DNA of 64,000 bases from NCBI RefSeq assembly GCF_034931025.1, contig NZ_JAYGIL010000013.1, forward strand, positions 93,380 through 157,379, in the 5' to 3' direction. Of the stretch, positions 43,764 through 51,217 are shown piece by piece (positions within the stretch are counted from its first letter, which is position 1; each line of letters opens with the position of its first letter). A program made the position numbers and the translations under genes. Under the pieces are notes generated by a model. That model had not been told where the DNA came from. It worked only from the letters and a program-made list of their open reading frames with translations, and ran no database searches. The stretch is from Arcicella gelida. GTDB taxonomy: Bacteria > Bacteroidota > Bacteroidia > Cytophagales > Spirosomataceae.

Positions 43764-43832
43764 ATGACGTTAAGAATTCCCCTAATTGCAACTCTTAATT
43801 TTAATTGCTAAAAAGAGCTGATTTTTCATGCT

Positions 43833-44027
43833 CTAATTATCATTATAAGCATCATAAACATTCCATGCCCAAATGGCGAATGGGATAATCCATGTCCAAA
43901 TAAAAATGAATGATACTATTCCTCCAATCACCCAAATAAGAATTGCCTTGATGATTTGTCCTTTGATTAATTGTCCTAAACCCGGAATAAAGGCAGACAG
44001 TAATGCTGGTACTCCATGCTTTTGCAT
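43833..44027 (-). CDS. Small TM2-like membrane protein
   Basis: 64 aa. VPALLSAFIPGLGQLIKGQIIKAILIWVIGGIVSFIFIWTWIIPFAIWAWNVYDAYN: the PGLGQLIKG turn between two helices and the WxVYDA ending resemble TM2-domain proteins. Two TM segments. Function unknown. It stands alone, convergent with glmS. Confidence 0.75.
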   Translation of the reverse strand: MQKHGVPALLSAFIPGLGQLIKGQIIKAILIWVIGGIVSFIFIWTWIIPFAIWAWNVYDAYNDN

Positions 44028-44304
44028 ATTTTTCTAGTTTACGTTGGTAAGTAAAATGTTTTTAAACGAGTATTAACCGAAAACATCTTACAAAAACATC
44101 TTACAGTTAAAGGTTTACTAAAGATATTAATTTTTATCCTCCTTAAATATCTCTCGATTAAACAATTACAAAATTTAGTAAAGTCTTCTCCTCGAAAGAT
44201 TATCTCGCAAGTATCTTTTCATAAGCCGTTTTCCATTCATCCATTTTAAAAACCACTCCTACTTTTCCTTTCTGCAACATTTGTTTTTACAAAAGTCATT
44301 GTGC

Positions 44305-44312
44305 TATATTTG
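44305..44312 (+). promoter_or_regulatory. -7 element (TATATTTG) of the ABC/GntR operon
   Basis: TATATTTG fits TAnnTTTG; a TTTG at 44280-44283 with spacer 21 may be the -33 box. The start of transcription would be near 44319, inside the operator-like dyad. Confidence 0.5.
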
Positions 44313-44313
44313 T

Positions 44314-44337
44314 AGTGTACTATTAAACTAATACAGT
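44314..44337 (+). promoter_or_regulatory. YtrA/GntR-type operator candidate
   Basis: AGTGTACTA (44314-44322), 6-base spacer, TAATACAGT (44329-44337). The arms are complementary at 7 of 9 positions and the left arm equals the half-site commonly reported for YtrA-type GntR repressors. It lies between the -7 element and the first start codon of the operon encoding a GntR regulator, so autorepression is likely. Confidence 0.55.
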
Positions 44338-44339
44338 AT

Positions 44340-45173
44340 ATGATAACAATCAACAACCTCTCGTTTAATTATGGAAAACGAAAACCTGTATTCCGTCATT
44401 TAAACCTAAAACTATCAGCTGGAAATGTGTATGGATTATTGGGAAAGAATGGTGCGGGTAAATCTTCATTACTCAGAAACATGGCAGGTTTGCTTTTCCC
44501 AAGTGAAGGTACTTGTACCGTAAATGGATATAATGCCCAAGATCGTTTGCCTAGTTTTTTACAGGAAATGTATTTCTTACCAGAAGAATTTTATGCGCCA
44601 CCTGTAAAGATTAAGGATTTTGTAAAGACTTACTCTCCTTTTTACCCAAATTTCTCTTTAAAACAATTTTTGGAGTATTTGGAAGAATTTCAAATTTCTG
44701 AAAACGAGAAGCTTACAGAATTATCATTAGGACAAAAGAAGAAAGCTTTAATCGGTTTTGGTTTGGCAACAAATACGAAAGTATTGATTATGGACGAACC
44801 TACCAACGGTTTGGATATTCCTTCAAAAAGTCAGTTTCGTAAAATCATCGCTTCTGTGGCAACCGACGAACGTATCATTGTTATCTCAACACACCAAGTT
44901 CGTGATTTAGATTCATTGATAGACCCCATTATCATTTTGGATGGTTCGGAAGTATTATTGCATGCTACTACGGAAGAAATTGCTGAAAAATTATCGTTCA
45001 AAACAGTTTCAGTCGTAACAGACCATGAAAAAGTATTGTACTCAGAACATTCTATCAGAGGGTTTTCGATAGTAATGCCCAACAACGGACACGAAAACAA
45101 TAAAGTAGATTTAGAATTATTATTCAACGCTGCTTTAACGAATCGTCAGGCAATTAAAGACATCTTTCAATAA
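44340..45173 (+). CDS. ABC transporter ATPase of the YtrA-type operon
   Basis: 277 aa. Walker A LLGKNGAGKSSLLRN, Q-loop YFLPEEF, signature LSLGQKKK, Walker B VLIMDEPTNGLDIP, and switch His in ISTHQVRD are complete. The first gene after the operator-like dyad. It is paired with the membrane protein encoded 35 bases downstream, and the GntR regulator follows. Such YtrA-linked systems respond to envelope-active antibiotics in Firmicutes; the Bacteroidota substrate is unknown. Confidence 0.94.
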   Translation: MITINNLSFNYGKRKPVFRHLNLKLSAGNVYGLLGKNGAGKSSLLRNMAGLLFPSEGTCTVNGYNAQDRLPSFLQEMYFLPEEFYAPPVKIKDFVKTYSPFYPNFSLKQFLEYLEEFQISENEKLTELSLGQKKKALIGFGLATNTKVLIMDEPTNGLDIPSKSQFRKIIASVATDERIIVISTHQVRDLDSLIDPIIILDGSEVLLHATTEEIAEKLSFKTVSVVTDHEKVLYSEHSIRGFSIVMPNNGHENNKVDLELLFNAALTNRQAIKDIFQ

Positions 45174-45208
45174 CCTTTATCTGTTTAACCCAATAGTTAT
45201 TTCAAAAA

Positions 45209-46000
45209 ATGACTATCAACCAATTAAACAACCATCTTATGAACAACTTTTTTAGCTATGAGCGTTTTTCTTTACTTGTCAAGCGGCAGTGGGCGGAAAA
45301 CAACTTTATATTGATGATGGGCGTCGTTGTTTACGCAAGTATCGTCGCTGTCATTTATTCCATCAATTTTGATGCAGATAATCATTTTATGTTGAATAAA
45401 GGTGCGCAAACATCCATGTTTGTATTGGGTCTTTTTGCAGGAGGAACACTTTTTACCAATTATATCTTCAAAGATTTTGGGAATAATATCCAAACAATGA
45501 GTTTTTTGATGACACCAGCCTCACATTTTGAGAAACTTTGTGTTGGACTTTTCTATTCACTTATTGCATTTCCGATTGCTTTCTTGTTTGTCTTCGGCGT
45601 AGTTGATTTTGCTTTTGTAGCATTATCTGGAAATAAATCAAATGAAATACTTTATAGTTTGATTATAGAAAGTTATCAAGGGTATTCTTTTTTTATAAGC
45701 CTCTGGGTTACGCTACAAATTTTTACAATGTTGGGTGCTGTTTACTTTGGCAAAATGTCTTACATCAAGACTGCATTTTCAGGATTTTTGACAATTGCTA
45801 TATTTATTTTTATTGGCTATTTATTAGTTAAATTTATCATAGGAGAAGATTATAATATTAGAATGAGTCATGCAGATAGAGATAGTCTTTCAGGTACATA
45901 TAAATTTTTAGATAACACTCTAAAAATTTATATCTATTATCTTTTGGCCCCATTTTTTGCAGTAATTACCTATTTTAAATTAAAAGAAAAGGAGGTTTAA
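45209..46000 (+). CDS. ABC-type membrane subunit
   Basis: 263 aa from ATG at 45209; an ATG at 45239 (MNNFFSYERF) is an alternative. Six hydrophobic segments (FILMMGVVVYASIVAVIY, TSMFVLGLFAGGTLFTNYIF, FYSLIAFPIAFLFVFGVVDFAFV, FFISLWVTLQIFTMLGAVYF, AFSGFLTIAIFIFIGYLLV, IYYLLAPFFAVITYF) and no ATPase motif. It lacks a recognisable family signature, but position between the ATPase and the GntR gene makes it the probable permease. Confidence 0.75.
   Translation: MTINQLNNHLMNNFFSYERFSLLVKRQWAENNFILMMGVVVYASIVAVIYSINFDADNHFMLNKGAQTSMFVLGLFAGGTLFTNYIFKDFGNNIQTMSFLMTPASHFEKLCVGLFYSLIAFPIAFLFVFGVVDFAFVALSGNKSNEILYSLIIESYQGYSFFISLWVTLQIFTMLGAVYFGKMSYIKTAFSGFLTIAIFIFIGYLLVKFIIGEDYNIRMSHADRDSLSGTYKFLDNTLKIYIYYLLAPFFAVITYFKLKEKEV
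45991..45995 (+). promoter_or_regulatory. Strong Shine-Dalgarno (GGAGG) before the GntR gene
   Basis: GGAGG six bases before the ATG at 46002. Most genes in this window lack such a site, so this is unusual here. Confidence 0.6.
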
Positions 46001-46001
46001 G

Positions 46002-46370
46002 ATGGAATTTAGAGATAACCAAGCAATTTACCTCCAAATAGCAGAATATATTTGTGAGCGTATCTTACTAAAACAGTGGAAGATTGGCGATAAAATCGCA
46101 TCTGTTCGTGAACTGGCTATTCAGTTAGAAGTAAACCCGAATACTGTAGTGAGAACCTACGAATTCTTACAACAAAAGGAAATCATTTTTACCAAAAGAG
46201 GAATGGGCTTTTTTGTATCAGACGAAGCGGAAGACAAAGTATTGGCATTTAGAAAAGATGAATTTCTAGGCAATGAACTACCAGTATTCTTTAAAAATGT
46301 TCATTTGCTAGGACTAGATTTTGACTTTATTAAAGAGAAATACGAGGCATATAAAACAGCTAATTTTTAA
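46002..46370 (+). CDS. GntR-family regulator, YtrA subfamily
   Basis: 122 aa. A winged HTH at the N-terminus (QIAEYICERILLKQWKIGDKIASVRELAIQLEVNPNTVVRTYEFLQQKEIIFTKRGMGFFVS) followed by a short helical tail (about 45 residues), the YtrA form without a ligand-binding domain. Starts 2 bases after the permease stop, behind an unusually good Shine-Dalgarno. Expected to repress its own operon through the dyad at 44314-44337. Confidence 0.92.
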   Translation: MEFRDNQAIYLQIAEYICERILLKQWKIGDKIASVRELAIQLEVNPNTVVRTYEFLQQKEIIFTKRGMGFFVSDEAEDKVLAFRKDEFLGNELPVFFKNVHLLGLDFDFIKEKYEAYKTANF

Positions 46371-46382
46371 GCAATAAACCTT

Positions 46383-47063
46383 ATGAAAACATCAAATAAA
46401 TTATTAGCGGCTTTAGCCATAATTATCTTTATCGGAATGACTTCCTTCACAATTTTGTTGAAGGCTGAATATAAAAAAGCGGCAGCCAAATCGCTTATTT
46501 CTCATAAAGAAATCAAATTAAAGGCTTTTGATAAGTTGGAAGTACAGTCTGAAAATGGTGTTGAAATCAGTATTGAAGAAGGCACAACTTATAGCATCAA
46601 AAATGCTCCAAACGCAAAAGTAATTGGTTCAACCTTGAAGATTGATAGCCTTACAGATGTGTATGGGAAAGTAGTTATTACGATGCCAAAACTGCCAGCC
46701 ATTACTTTAAAAGGTCATGAAATTACAGTAAACATCAAAGGAAATGCCAATAAATTTGCGAACAATACATTACAAGTAAATAGCAACGCTACTGGAGATT
46801 TAAACCTAAGTAATTGTGATTTGACCAGTATGAATATCTCTACCGAAAATGCAGTAATTGAGAATAAATGGATGGATTCTTGGCAAAGATATTACCATTT
46901 TCACTTAGTTGATTCTAAAGTGGCAAGTACTGATATTACTTTGAAAGGAAAGGCAAGTTTATCGTTGAAAAACACTTCTATTGTATCGCCAACTTTTAAT
47001 CTTAGCGATTCGGCAAGTATCAGAATTGAAGGAAATGCTATGAATCCTTTTGTGAAGAAATAG
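46383..47063 (+). CDS. Putative DUF2807-like (auto-adhesin head) protein
   Basis: 226 aa. One N-terminal TM or signal anchor (LLAALAIIIFIGMTSFTILL), then a beta-rich body: FDKLEVQSENGVEISIEEGTTYSIK, KVVITMPKLPAITLKGHEITVNI, LNLSNCDLTSMNISTENAVIE. This repetitive strand pattern resembles DUF2807/head-GIN domains (a beta-helix), but not closely. Last gene of the YtrA-type operon, 12 bases after the regulator. Its 3' end overlaps the convergent DxDDT-motif gene by 26 bases. Function unknown. Confidence 0.68.
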   Translation: MKTSNKLLAALAIIIFIGMTSFTILLKAEYKKAAAKSLISHKEIKLKAFDKLEVQSENGVEISIEEGTTYSIKNAPNAKVIGSTLKIDSLTDVYGKVVITMPKLPAITLKGHEITVNIKGNANKFANNTLQVNSNATGDLNLSNCDLTSMNISTENAVIENKWMDSWQRYYHFHLVDSKVASTDITLKGKASLSLKNTSIVSPTFNLSDSASIRIEGNAMNPFVKK

Positions 47064-48120
47064 TCATCCATTCTGCCAGCAAAGCCCAGCAATGTGCTTC
47101 GCAAGTCCAATTGATATGAAAGAGTTTTGAAGAAGCCATTTTATACAAAACTGGATTTTCGTAGGCTGTCAGAAAACCCGCAATAAAGAAGTAAAAATCA
47201 TTAAACATCTCCTTTGAAAAATCAGTAAGATTATTTTTTTCAAAGGAGATATTTAATCTTGAAAGACTGGTTTCTATCAGTATTCTATCCATCAAAGCCA
47301 AATCTGCTTTCTTCAAATAGTTCAACATATCTTCTACTAGTTTCTCTCTACAAATCTCCAAAGCTGGAATCGAAAATCTACTCATCAGTCTGGCTACATG
47401 ATACATAATCAAAGGCGTGCGAGCGTATTGATGAGCTACTTTAAAAGGCTTATCTAAATACTGATTTGAAAGAATCGTTCGCTGAATGTATTTCACTGAA
47501 TCGTGTCCATGTTCGTCTAATTCCAAATTGTATGACAGCAAACAATAAATCATATTCGACAAAGCACAAGCATCAAATTCGATATACATATTTTTGCCAA
47601 ACCAAGTAGAATAAGCTTTTAGGCTTTTGTACTCTTGAAAAGTATTTTGAATAGTTTTTTGATAAGTATTCGAATGAATTATCAATTTGTTTTTCAGCCA
47701 AATAGCTTCTTTATCAGAATGTTTTTTGGTCAGAAAAACCATTGAAGTATCGTCAATATCATCTGGAATTTTAAAGTGATTCAGTTTGTGGAGGATATTG
47801 CCATGTGGAAAATGCTGAGAAGGTTTTGTTTGGAAGAAATTATAGGTATTCAAGCCATCCTTATTTTGAAAAAGTGGATAAGTAGCAATGGCTTTTTCAG
47901 TGATTTTATCAACAAGTATTTTTGAAGTAATAGGTAACTTTTCTTTAATGGAATTTAACGTAAAAACTGTAATGGCTGTAAAAAAAACATTGGTGTCTGG
48001 ACGATGATAATGTAACAAAATATTCTCCCGATACGACTCAAAAAGTCCATCAGGAAAATACTTTCTATCCGCAGATTCTTGTAAATCTACAATTTTTAAG
48101 ATTACTTCATCAACCGTCAA
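47038..48120 (-). CDS. Unknown protein with DxDDT motif, alpha-barrel-like; TTG start
   Basis: 360 aa, mostly helical. An in-frame TAA lies three codons upstream of TTG 48120, and no ATG comes until beyond residue 125, so a TTG start (or a damaged 5' end) is likely. Features: YHRPDTNVFFTAITVFTL near 38, a TYNFFQTKPSQHFPHG block near 92, and KIPDDIDDTSMVFL at 118-130. DIDDT matches the DxDD signature of class II terpene cyclases and of related (alpha/alpha)6-barrels. The protein is smaller than those enzymes and lacks a second recognisable motif. I cannot name a function. Leftward, 77 bases after the GNAT genes. Confidence 0.6.
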   Translation of the reverse strand: MTVDEVILKIVDLQESADRKYFPDGLFESYRENILLHYHRPDTNVFFTAITVFTLNSIKEKLPITSKILVDKITEKAIATYPLFQNKDGLNTYNFFQTKPSQHFPHGNILHKLNHFKIPDDIDDTSMVFLTKKHSDKEAIWLKNKLIIHSNTYQKTIQNTFQEYKSLKAYSTWFGKNMYIEFDACALSNMIYCLLSYNLELDEHGHDSVKYIQRTILSNQYLDKPFKVAHQYARTPLIMYHVARLMSRFSIPALEICREKLVEDMLNYLKKADLALMDRILIETSLSRLNISFEKNNLTDFSKEMFNDFYFFIAGFLTAYENPVLYKMASSKLFHINWTCEAHCWALLAEWMTISSQKDS

Positions 48121-48197
48121 AACGTCTTACATTTTAAAATCTTTATCCATTAAAATACCTTCATTTTCAAATTGACACATTTTCAAATTTTCAAATT

Positions 48198-48692
48198 CTA
48201 AAGATATTTCACCATCGCATTTTCGTCCACAAAAAGTTCTTCGCTCATCCGAATCGCATTTTTTTCAAAGCTAAATACTTCAAAACCTTCCGAAAGATAC
48301 AGGTTTTTTGCCCGATGATTATCCGCAATTAAAGTCAATACAATTTGTTTTAACCCTTCGCCCTGTTTGGCTCTTTCTACAGCAGCTTGAAGCAACTTTC
48401 TGCCTAAACCTAAACCTTTAGCTTCTGGAGCAACGTACATTCTGAAAATCAAACCTTTGTGTCGGAGTTTCAAAATACTTTCTCTTTTAAAACCGACTGT
48501 TCCCAACAAATCATCATTTTCATCAAAAGCTCCCAACGTAAAACTATCAAAAGTATCTTCTGTTGGAAAAGTTTCACCAACAATATCAGTTGGCGAAACC
48601 CTAAAAAATTGTGCTTCTTCCGTAATTGCTTTATGCAACAATTGGTAATAAGTTTTAATATCTTCTTCTTGCTTGATTACTCTTATTTCCAT
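48198..48692 (-). CDS. GNAT acetyltransferase (third of three)
   Basis: 164 aa from ATG at 48692, which gives MEIRVIKQEEDIKTYYQLLH; the frame opens earlier inside the previous gene. Acetyl-CoA loop motif MYVAPEAKGLGLGRKLLQAAVERAK, then LTLIADNHRAKNLYLSEGFEVF. It starts 1 base after the preceding GNAT stop. Substrate unknown. Part of the leftward phzF-GNAT-GNAT-GNAT set. Confidence 0.9.
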   Translation of the reverse strand: MEIRVIKQEEDIKTYYQLLHKAITEEAQFFRVSPTDIVGETFPTEDTFDSFTLGAFDENDDLLGTVGFKRESILKLRHKGLIFRMYVAPEAKGLGLGRKLLQAAVERAKQGEGLKQIVLTLIADNHRAKNLYLSEGFEVFSFEKNAIRMSEELFVDENAMVKYL

Positions 48693-48693
48693 T

Positions 48694-49155
48694 TTATAGC
48701 GGATAATCCATTTTGATGTCGGTTCTTTCATAGAAAGTCTTTTCAATCGGTACTTCCACAAAGCCAATACTTTTATAAATCGAAATAGCTGGTTTCAAAG
48801 CAGTATTCGACAATAAATATAATGATTTTGCTTTACGAGCTTTGGCTTCTTCGATGGTGATAATGCACAATTTTTTACCTAAACCTAAACCTTGCGCTTT
48901 AGGCGTAACGCCCATTTTAGCCAATTCGTACACGCCATCGCCATCATGAATTAAAGCAGAAGTACCCACAATTTCATCGCCTAATTTTGCTAGAAAAATC
49001 TGTCCGCCATTGGCAATAATCTCTTCTGGAGCTTCTAATTGCTCTAAATCGTGTGGTTCAACTTTAAAATATTTCTCAATCCATTCTACATTGATTCTCT
49101 TAAAATCCTCTTTATATGCTGAATTGTATTCAATGATTTGCAAATTATTGTCCAT
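48694..49155 (-). CDS. GNAT acetyltransferase (second of three)
   Basis: 153 aa. Acetyl-CoA loop LAKMGVTPKAQGLGLGKKLCIITIEEAKARKAKSLYLLSNTALKPAISIYKSIGF is complete. The N-terminal LQIIEYNSAYKEDFKRINVEWIEKYFKVEPHD resembles small-molecule or amino-acid GNATs. Six bases after the first GNAT. The three enzymes are clearly different, so they are not recent copies. Confidence 0.92.
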   Translation of the reverse strand: MDNNLQIIEYNSAYKEDFKRINVEWIEKYFKVEPHDLEQLEAPEEIIANGGQIFLAKLGDEIVGTSALIHDGDGVYELAKMGVTPKAQGLGLGKKLCIITIEEAKARKAKSLYLLSNTALKPAISIYKSIGFVEVPIEKTFYERTDIKMDYPL

Positions 49156-49161
49156 AATATT

Positions 49162-49656
49162 TTAAGAAATTGGATGAATGTTTTTTTCAAAAAAATGTGT
49201 ATCAACAGGCATAAAAGGAAAAACAGAAGGAATATTTTGCTTTTCAATCGCTGTAAAACTGTTTCTGATATAAAAGCGAATAGCGGCTTGCAAACGTTCT
49301 AAAGTCCCTAAATACAAATTGGTCATTCCTGCTTTTTGGGCTTCGCTGGTTAATAAATCCAGTAGTTTTTGAGCAATGCCAAACTCTTTTCCACGAAACT
49401 CTTTCTTTACAAACATCTTCCGAATCGCTCCTATATTTTCGCCACAATCAATCAAAGCGATACTTCCTACTACTTGATTTTCGTGCAAAGCAACCCAAAA
49501 ATTGCCATGATTTTGCTGGTAAAAGTTCGGAATATCTAATAAATCTTGTTGCTCATTAATGGTAATCGGAACTTGAAATTCTTTTTGTTGAATCGTTAAA
49601 ATTAAATCAACTACTTGGTCAGTATATTGATTTTCAAAGGATTGTATATGTATCAT
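49162..49656 (-). CDS. GNAT acetyltransferase (first of three)
   Basis: 164 aa from ATG at 49656; the longer frame begins inside phzF. Acetyl-CoA loop MFVKKEFRGKEFGIAQKLLDLLTSEAQKAGMTNLYLGTLERLQAAIRFYIRNSF. Begins 13 bases after the PhzF stop, so probably co-transcribed with it. Substrate unknown. Confidence 0.9.
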   Translation of the reverse strand: MIHIQSFENQYTDQVVDLILTIQQKEFQVPITINEQQDLLDIPNFYQQNHGNFWVALHENQVVGSIALIDCGENIGAIRKMFVKKEFRGKEFGIAQKLLDLLTSEAQKAGMTNLYLGTLERLQAAIRFYIRNSFTAIEKQNIPSVFPFMPVDTHFFEKNIHPIS

Positions 49657-49669
49657 TCGCAAATCTTCT

Positions 49670-50452
49670 TTAAACAAAAATTTCACCTTTTAAATACGGA
49701 GCAACTTTGCCCGCAATTTTTACTCTGTCACCTACCAAAGTACAAGTTAGTTCTCCTCCTCTGGCTGATATTTGTTTGGCTGACAGCTTACTTTTACCGA
49801 GTTTCTCTGCCCAAAATGGTGTTAGCGTTGTATGTGCCGAACCCGTTACAGGGTCTTCATCAATCCCAGATTGTGGACCAAAAAATCTGGATACAAAATC
49901 TACTTCATCACCTTTGGCAGTAACGATTACACCACGACAAGGCACTTTGGCAATCGCTTTGAAATCTGGTTTGATTGCCTTGATTTGACTTTCATTCTCA
50001 AAAACTAAGAAATAGTCAGAAATTCCTTTCAGCGTTTCTATGGGTTTTATGCCCAATCCCTCAAAGTACTCTTCAGGAGTTTCGGCTGGTGCAGGAACAT
50101 CCACAGGGAAATCTAATTCCAGTAAATCACCTTGCTTTTCTACCCTCAGAATACCACTTTTTGAAGTAAATTCAATGAGCGATTTGGGGTAATTGGCGTA
50201 TTCAAAAATAGTATAAGCCGTTGCCAGCGTAGCGTGTCCGCAAAGATTTACTTCCACCGTGGGCGTAAACCATCGTATATGAAATTGCTCTCCTTCGGCG
50301 ACATAAAATGCCGTTTCGGCGAGATTATTCTCAGCAGCAATTTTTTGCATTAATTCATCCGAAATCCATTCCGAAAGTGGTACAACTGCGGCAGGATTTC
50401 CAGCAAATACAGTACTTGTAAATGCGTCTAATTGATAGATTGTTAGGGTCAT
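49670..50452 (-). CDS. PhzF-family isomerase
   Basis: 260 aa. YQLDAFTSTVFAGNPAAVVPL, ENNLAETAFYV (Glu of the catalytic motif), IRWFTPTVEVNLCGHATLATAY, and the C-terminal GIDEDPVTGSAHTTLTPFW are the four diagnostic blocks of the PhzF/DapF-like fold. PhzF itself isomerises a phenazine intermediate, but most members are of unknown substrate and no phenazine genes are here. Leads a leftward string of three GNATs; a MarR gene lies upstream. Confidence 0.93.
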   Translation of the reverse strand: MTLTIYQLDAFTSTVFAGNPAAVVPLSEWISDELMQKIAAENNLAETAFYVAEGEQFHIRWFTPTVEVNLCGHATLATAYTIFEYANYPKSLIEFTSKSGILRVEKQGDLLELDFPVDVPAPAETPEEYFEGLGIKPIETLKGISDYFLVFENESQIKAIKPDFKAIAKVPCRGVIVTAKGDEVDFVSRFFGPQSGIDEDPVTGSAHTTLTPFWAEKLGKSKLSAKQISARGGELTCTLVGDRVKIAGKVAPYLKGEIFV

Positions 50453-50460
50453 ATTTTGAA

Positions 50461-50580
50461 GCTTTATGCTATATGCCTTAGGCTATAAGCGGTTAGTATT
50501 ATATTTTACTTTGACTTGTCTTCTAATTTGCGATTGTAAAAAATTGAAGGCATATAGCCTAATGCTTATAGCCTATAGCC
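50461..50580. repeat. Palindromic intergenic repeat, family B; supplies the MarR stop
   Basis: Two 10-base words are each present in both orientations: GCTATATGCC at 50468-50477 with its complement at 50549-50558, and GGCTATAAGC at 50481-50490 with its complement at 50564-50573. The element fills the gap between phzF and marR and overlaps the last MarR codons and stop. Same architecture as family A, with different words. Confidence 0.7.
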
Positions 50581-51052
50581 CATGGAATTCTTTAAAGCGT
50601 TCTAAGTAACTTTTTGCAGCCCAAGCGTCTTCAATTTCTTTGACAGCAATCAGTAAATTATGCTCCTGATTTTCGATAATTTCAGCATTCATTAACTTTA
50701 TTTCTTCCCAAATTTTCTGGAGTGTCGGCAATAAATCCTCTCCTTTTTTGGATAATTTCAGATTACGTTTTCTGGCATCTTCATCCGATTTTTTAGAAAC
50801 AATCAAGCCTTTTTTTTCTAATTCTTTCGACATCTGAATCACAGCAGGATGCGTAACATTCAAACCCTCAGCGATTTCCATAATGCCCGCTTCACTTTTT
50901 TGAGAAAGAAAATAAAAAATAGGAAACCATTTTGGTTGAAAATCAACTCCATAAAAGCGATAAACATCTTCGCCTCCACGCATGATGGTTTCACTAAGTC
51001 GTTTAAGCCTACTACCAAAAGCCAAAGGGCCTAATTCTGATATTAAATCCAT
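50573..51052 (-). CDS. MarR-family transcriptional regulator
   Basis: 159 aa. Central winged HTH: FPIFYFLSQKSEAGIMEIAEGLNVTHPAVIQMSKELEKKGLIVSKKSDEDARKRNLKLSKKGEDLL, with the wing basic residues. N-terminal LGPLAFGSRLKRLSETI is the dimer helix. A near-perfect 24-base palindrome lies 5 bases before its start, most likely its own operator. Upstream of phzF and the GNATs, which may be its regulon. Confidence 0.93.
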   Translation of the reverse strand: MDLISELGPLAFGSRLKRLSETIMRGGEDVYRFYGVDFQPKWFPIFYFLSQKSEAGIMEIAEGLNVTHPAVIQMSKELEKKGLIVSKKSDEDARKRNLKLSKKGEDLLPTLQKIWEEIKLMNAEIIENQEHNLLIAVKEIEDAWAAKSYLERFKEFHGL

Positions 51053-51057
51053 TATAT

Positions 51058-51081
51058 GTAATCAATTACGTAAGTGATTAC
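51058..51081. promoter_or_regulatory. MarR operator candidate
   Basis: GTAATCA-ATTACGTAAG-TGATTAC: a 24-base palindrome with 22 of 24 positions self-complementary, centred on TTACGTAA. It begins 5 bases upstream of the marR start codon. Suggests autoregulation. Confidence 0.65.
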
Positions 51082-51113
51082 GCAAATTTTAAATCTTTTT
51101 TTGAATTAAACAA

Positions 51114-51149
51114 AAAAATCTTCTCCTTTTTGTAAAAGAGAAGATTTTT
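51114..51149. terminator. Terminator downstream of the radical SAM gene
   Basis: 12-bp stem (51114-51125 with 51138-51149), 12-base loop, with A-run and T-run. It reads as the leftward end of the radical SAM transcript. Confidence 0.82.
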
Positions 51150-51157
51150 AAGGTAGT

Positions 51158-51208
51158 ACGAGTTTCCAACTCGTAAATTAACGCTTACTTTACGAGTTGG
51201 AAACTCGT
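51158..51208. repeat. REP-like double palindrome, family D
   Basis: A perfect 20-bp inverted repeat (51158-51177 with 51189-51208), 11-base loop. Each arm is itself a small palindrome (ACGAGTT-TCC-AACTCGT), so the unit is a head-to-head pair, the usual layout of REP doublets mobilised by Y1 (RAYT) transposases. It lies in the 3' region of the radical SAM gene. No RAYT gene is present here. Confidence 0.72.
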
Positions 51209-51217
51209 GTTACAGTT

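Larger units (their letters stand above)
44028..44339. other. Intergenic region upstream of the YtrA/ABC operon
   Basis: 312 bases. The right end holds the promoter and operator listed separately. At 44200-44280 on the minus strand an ATG-started 26-codon frame (MLQKGKVGVVFKMDEWKTAY...) has a coding-like composition and may be a short gene or a leftover of a larger one. The remainder is AT-rich with no clear terminator for the small TM2-like gene's upstream side. Confidence 0.5.
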
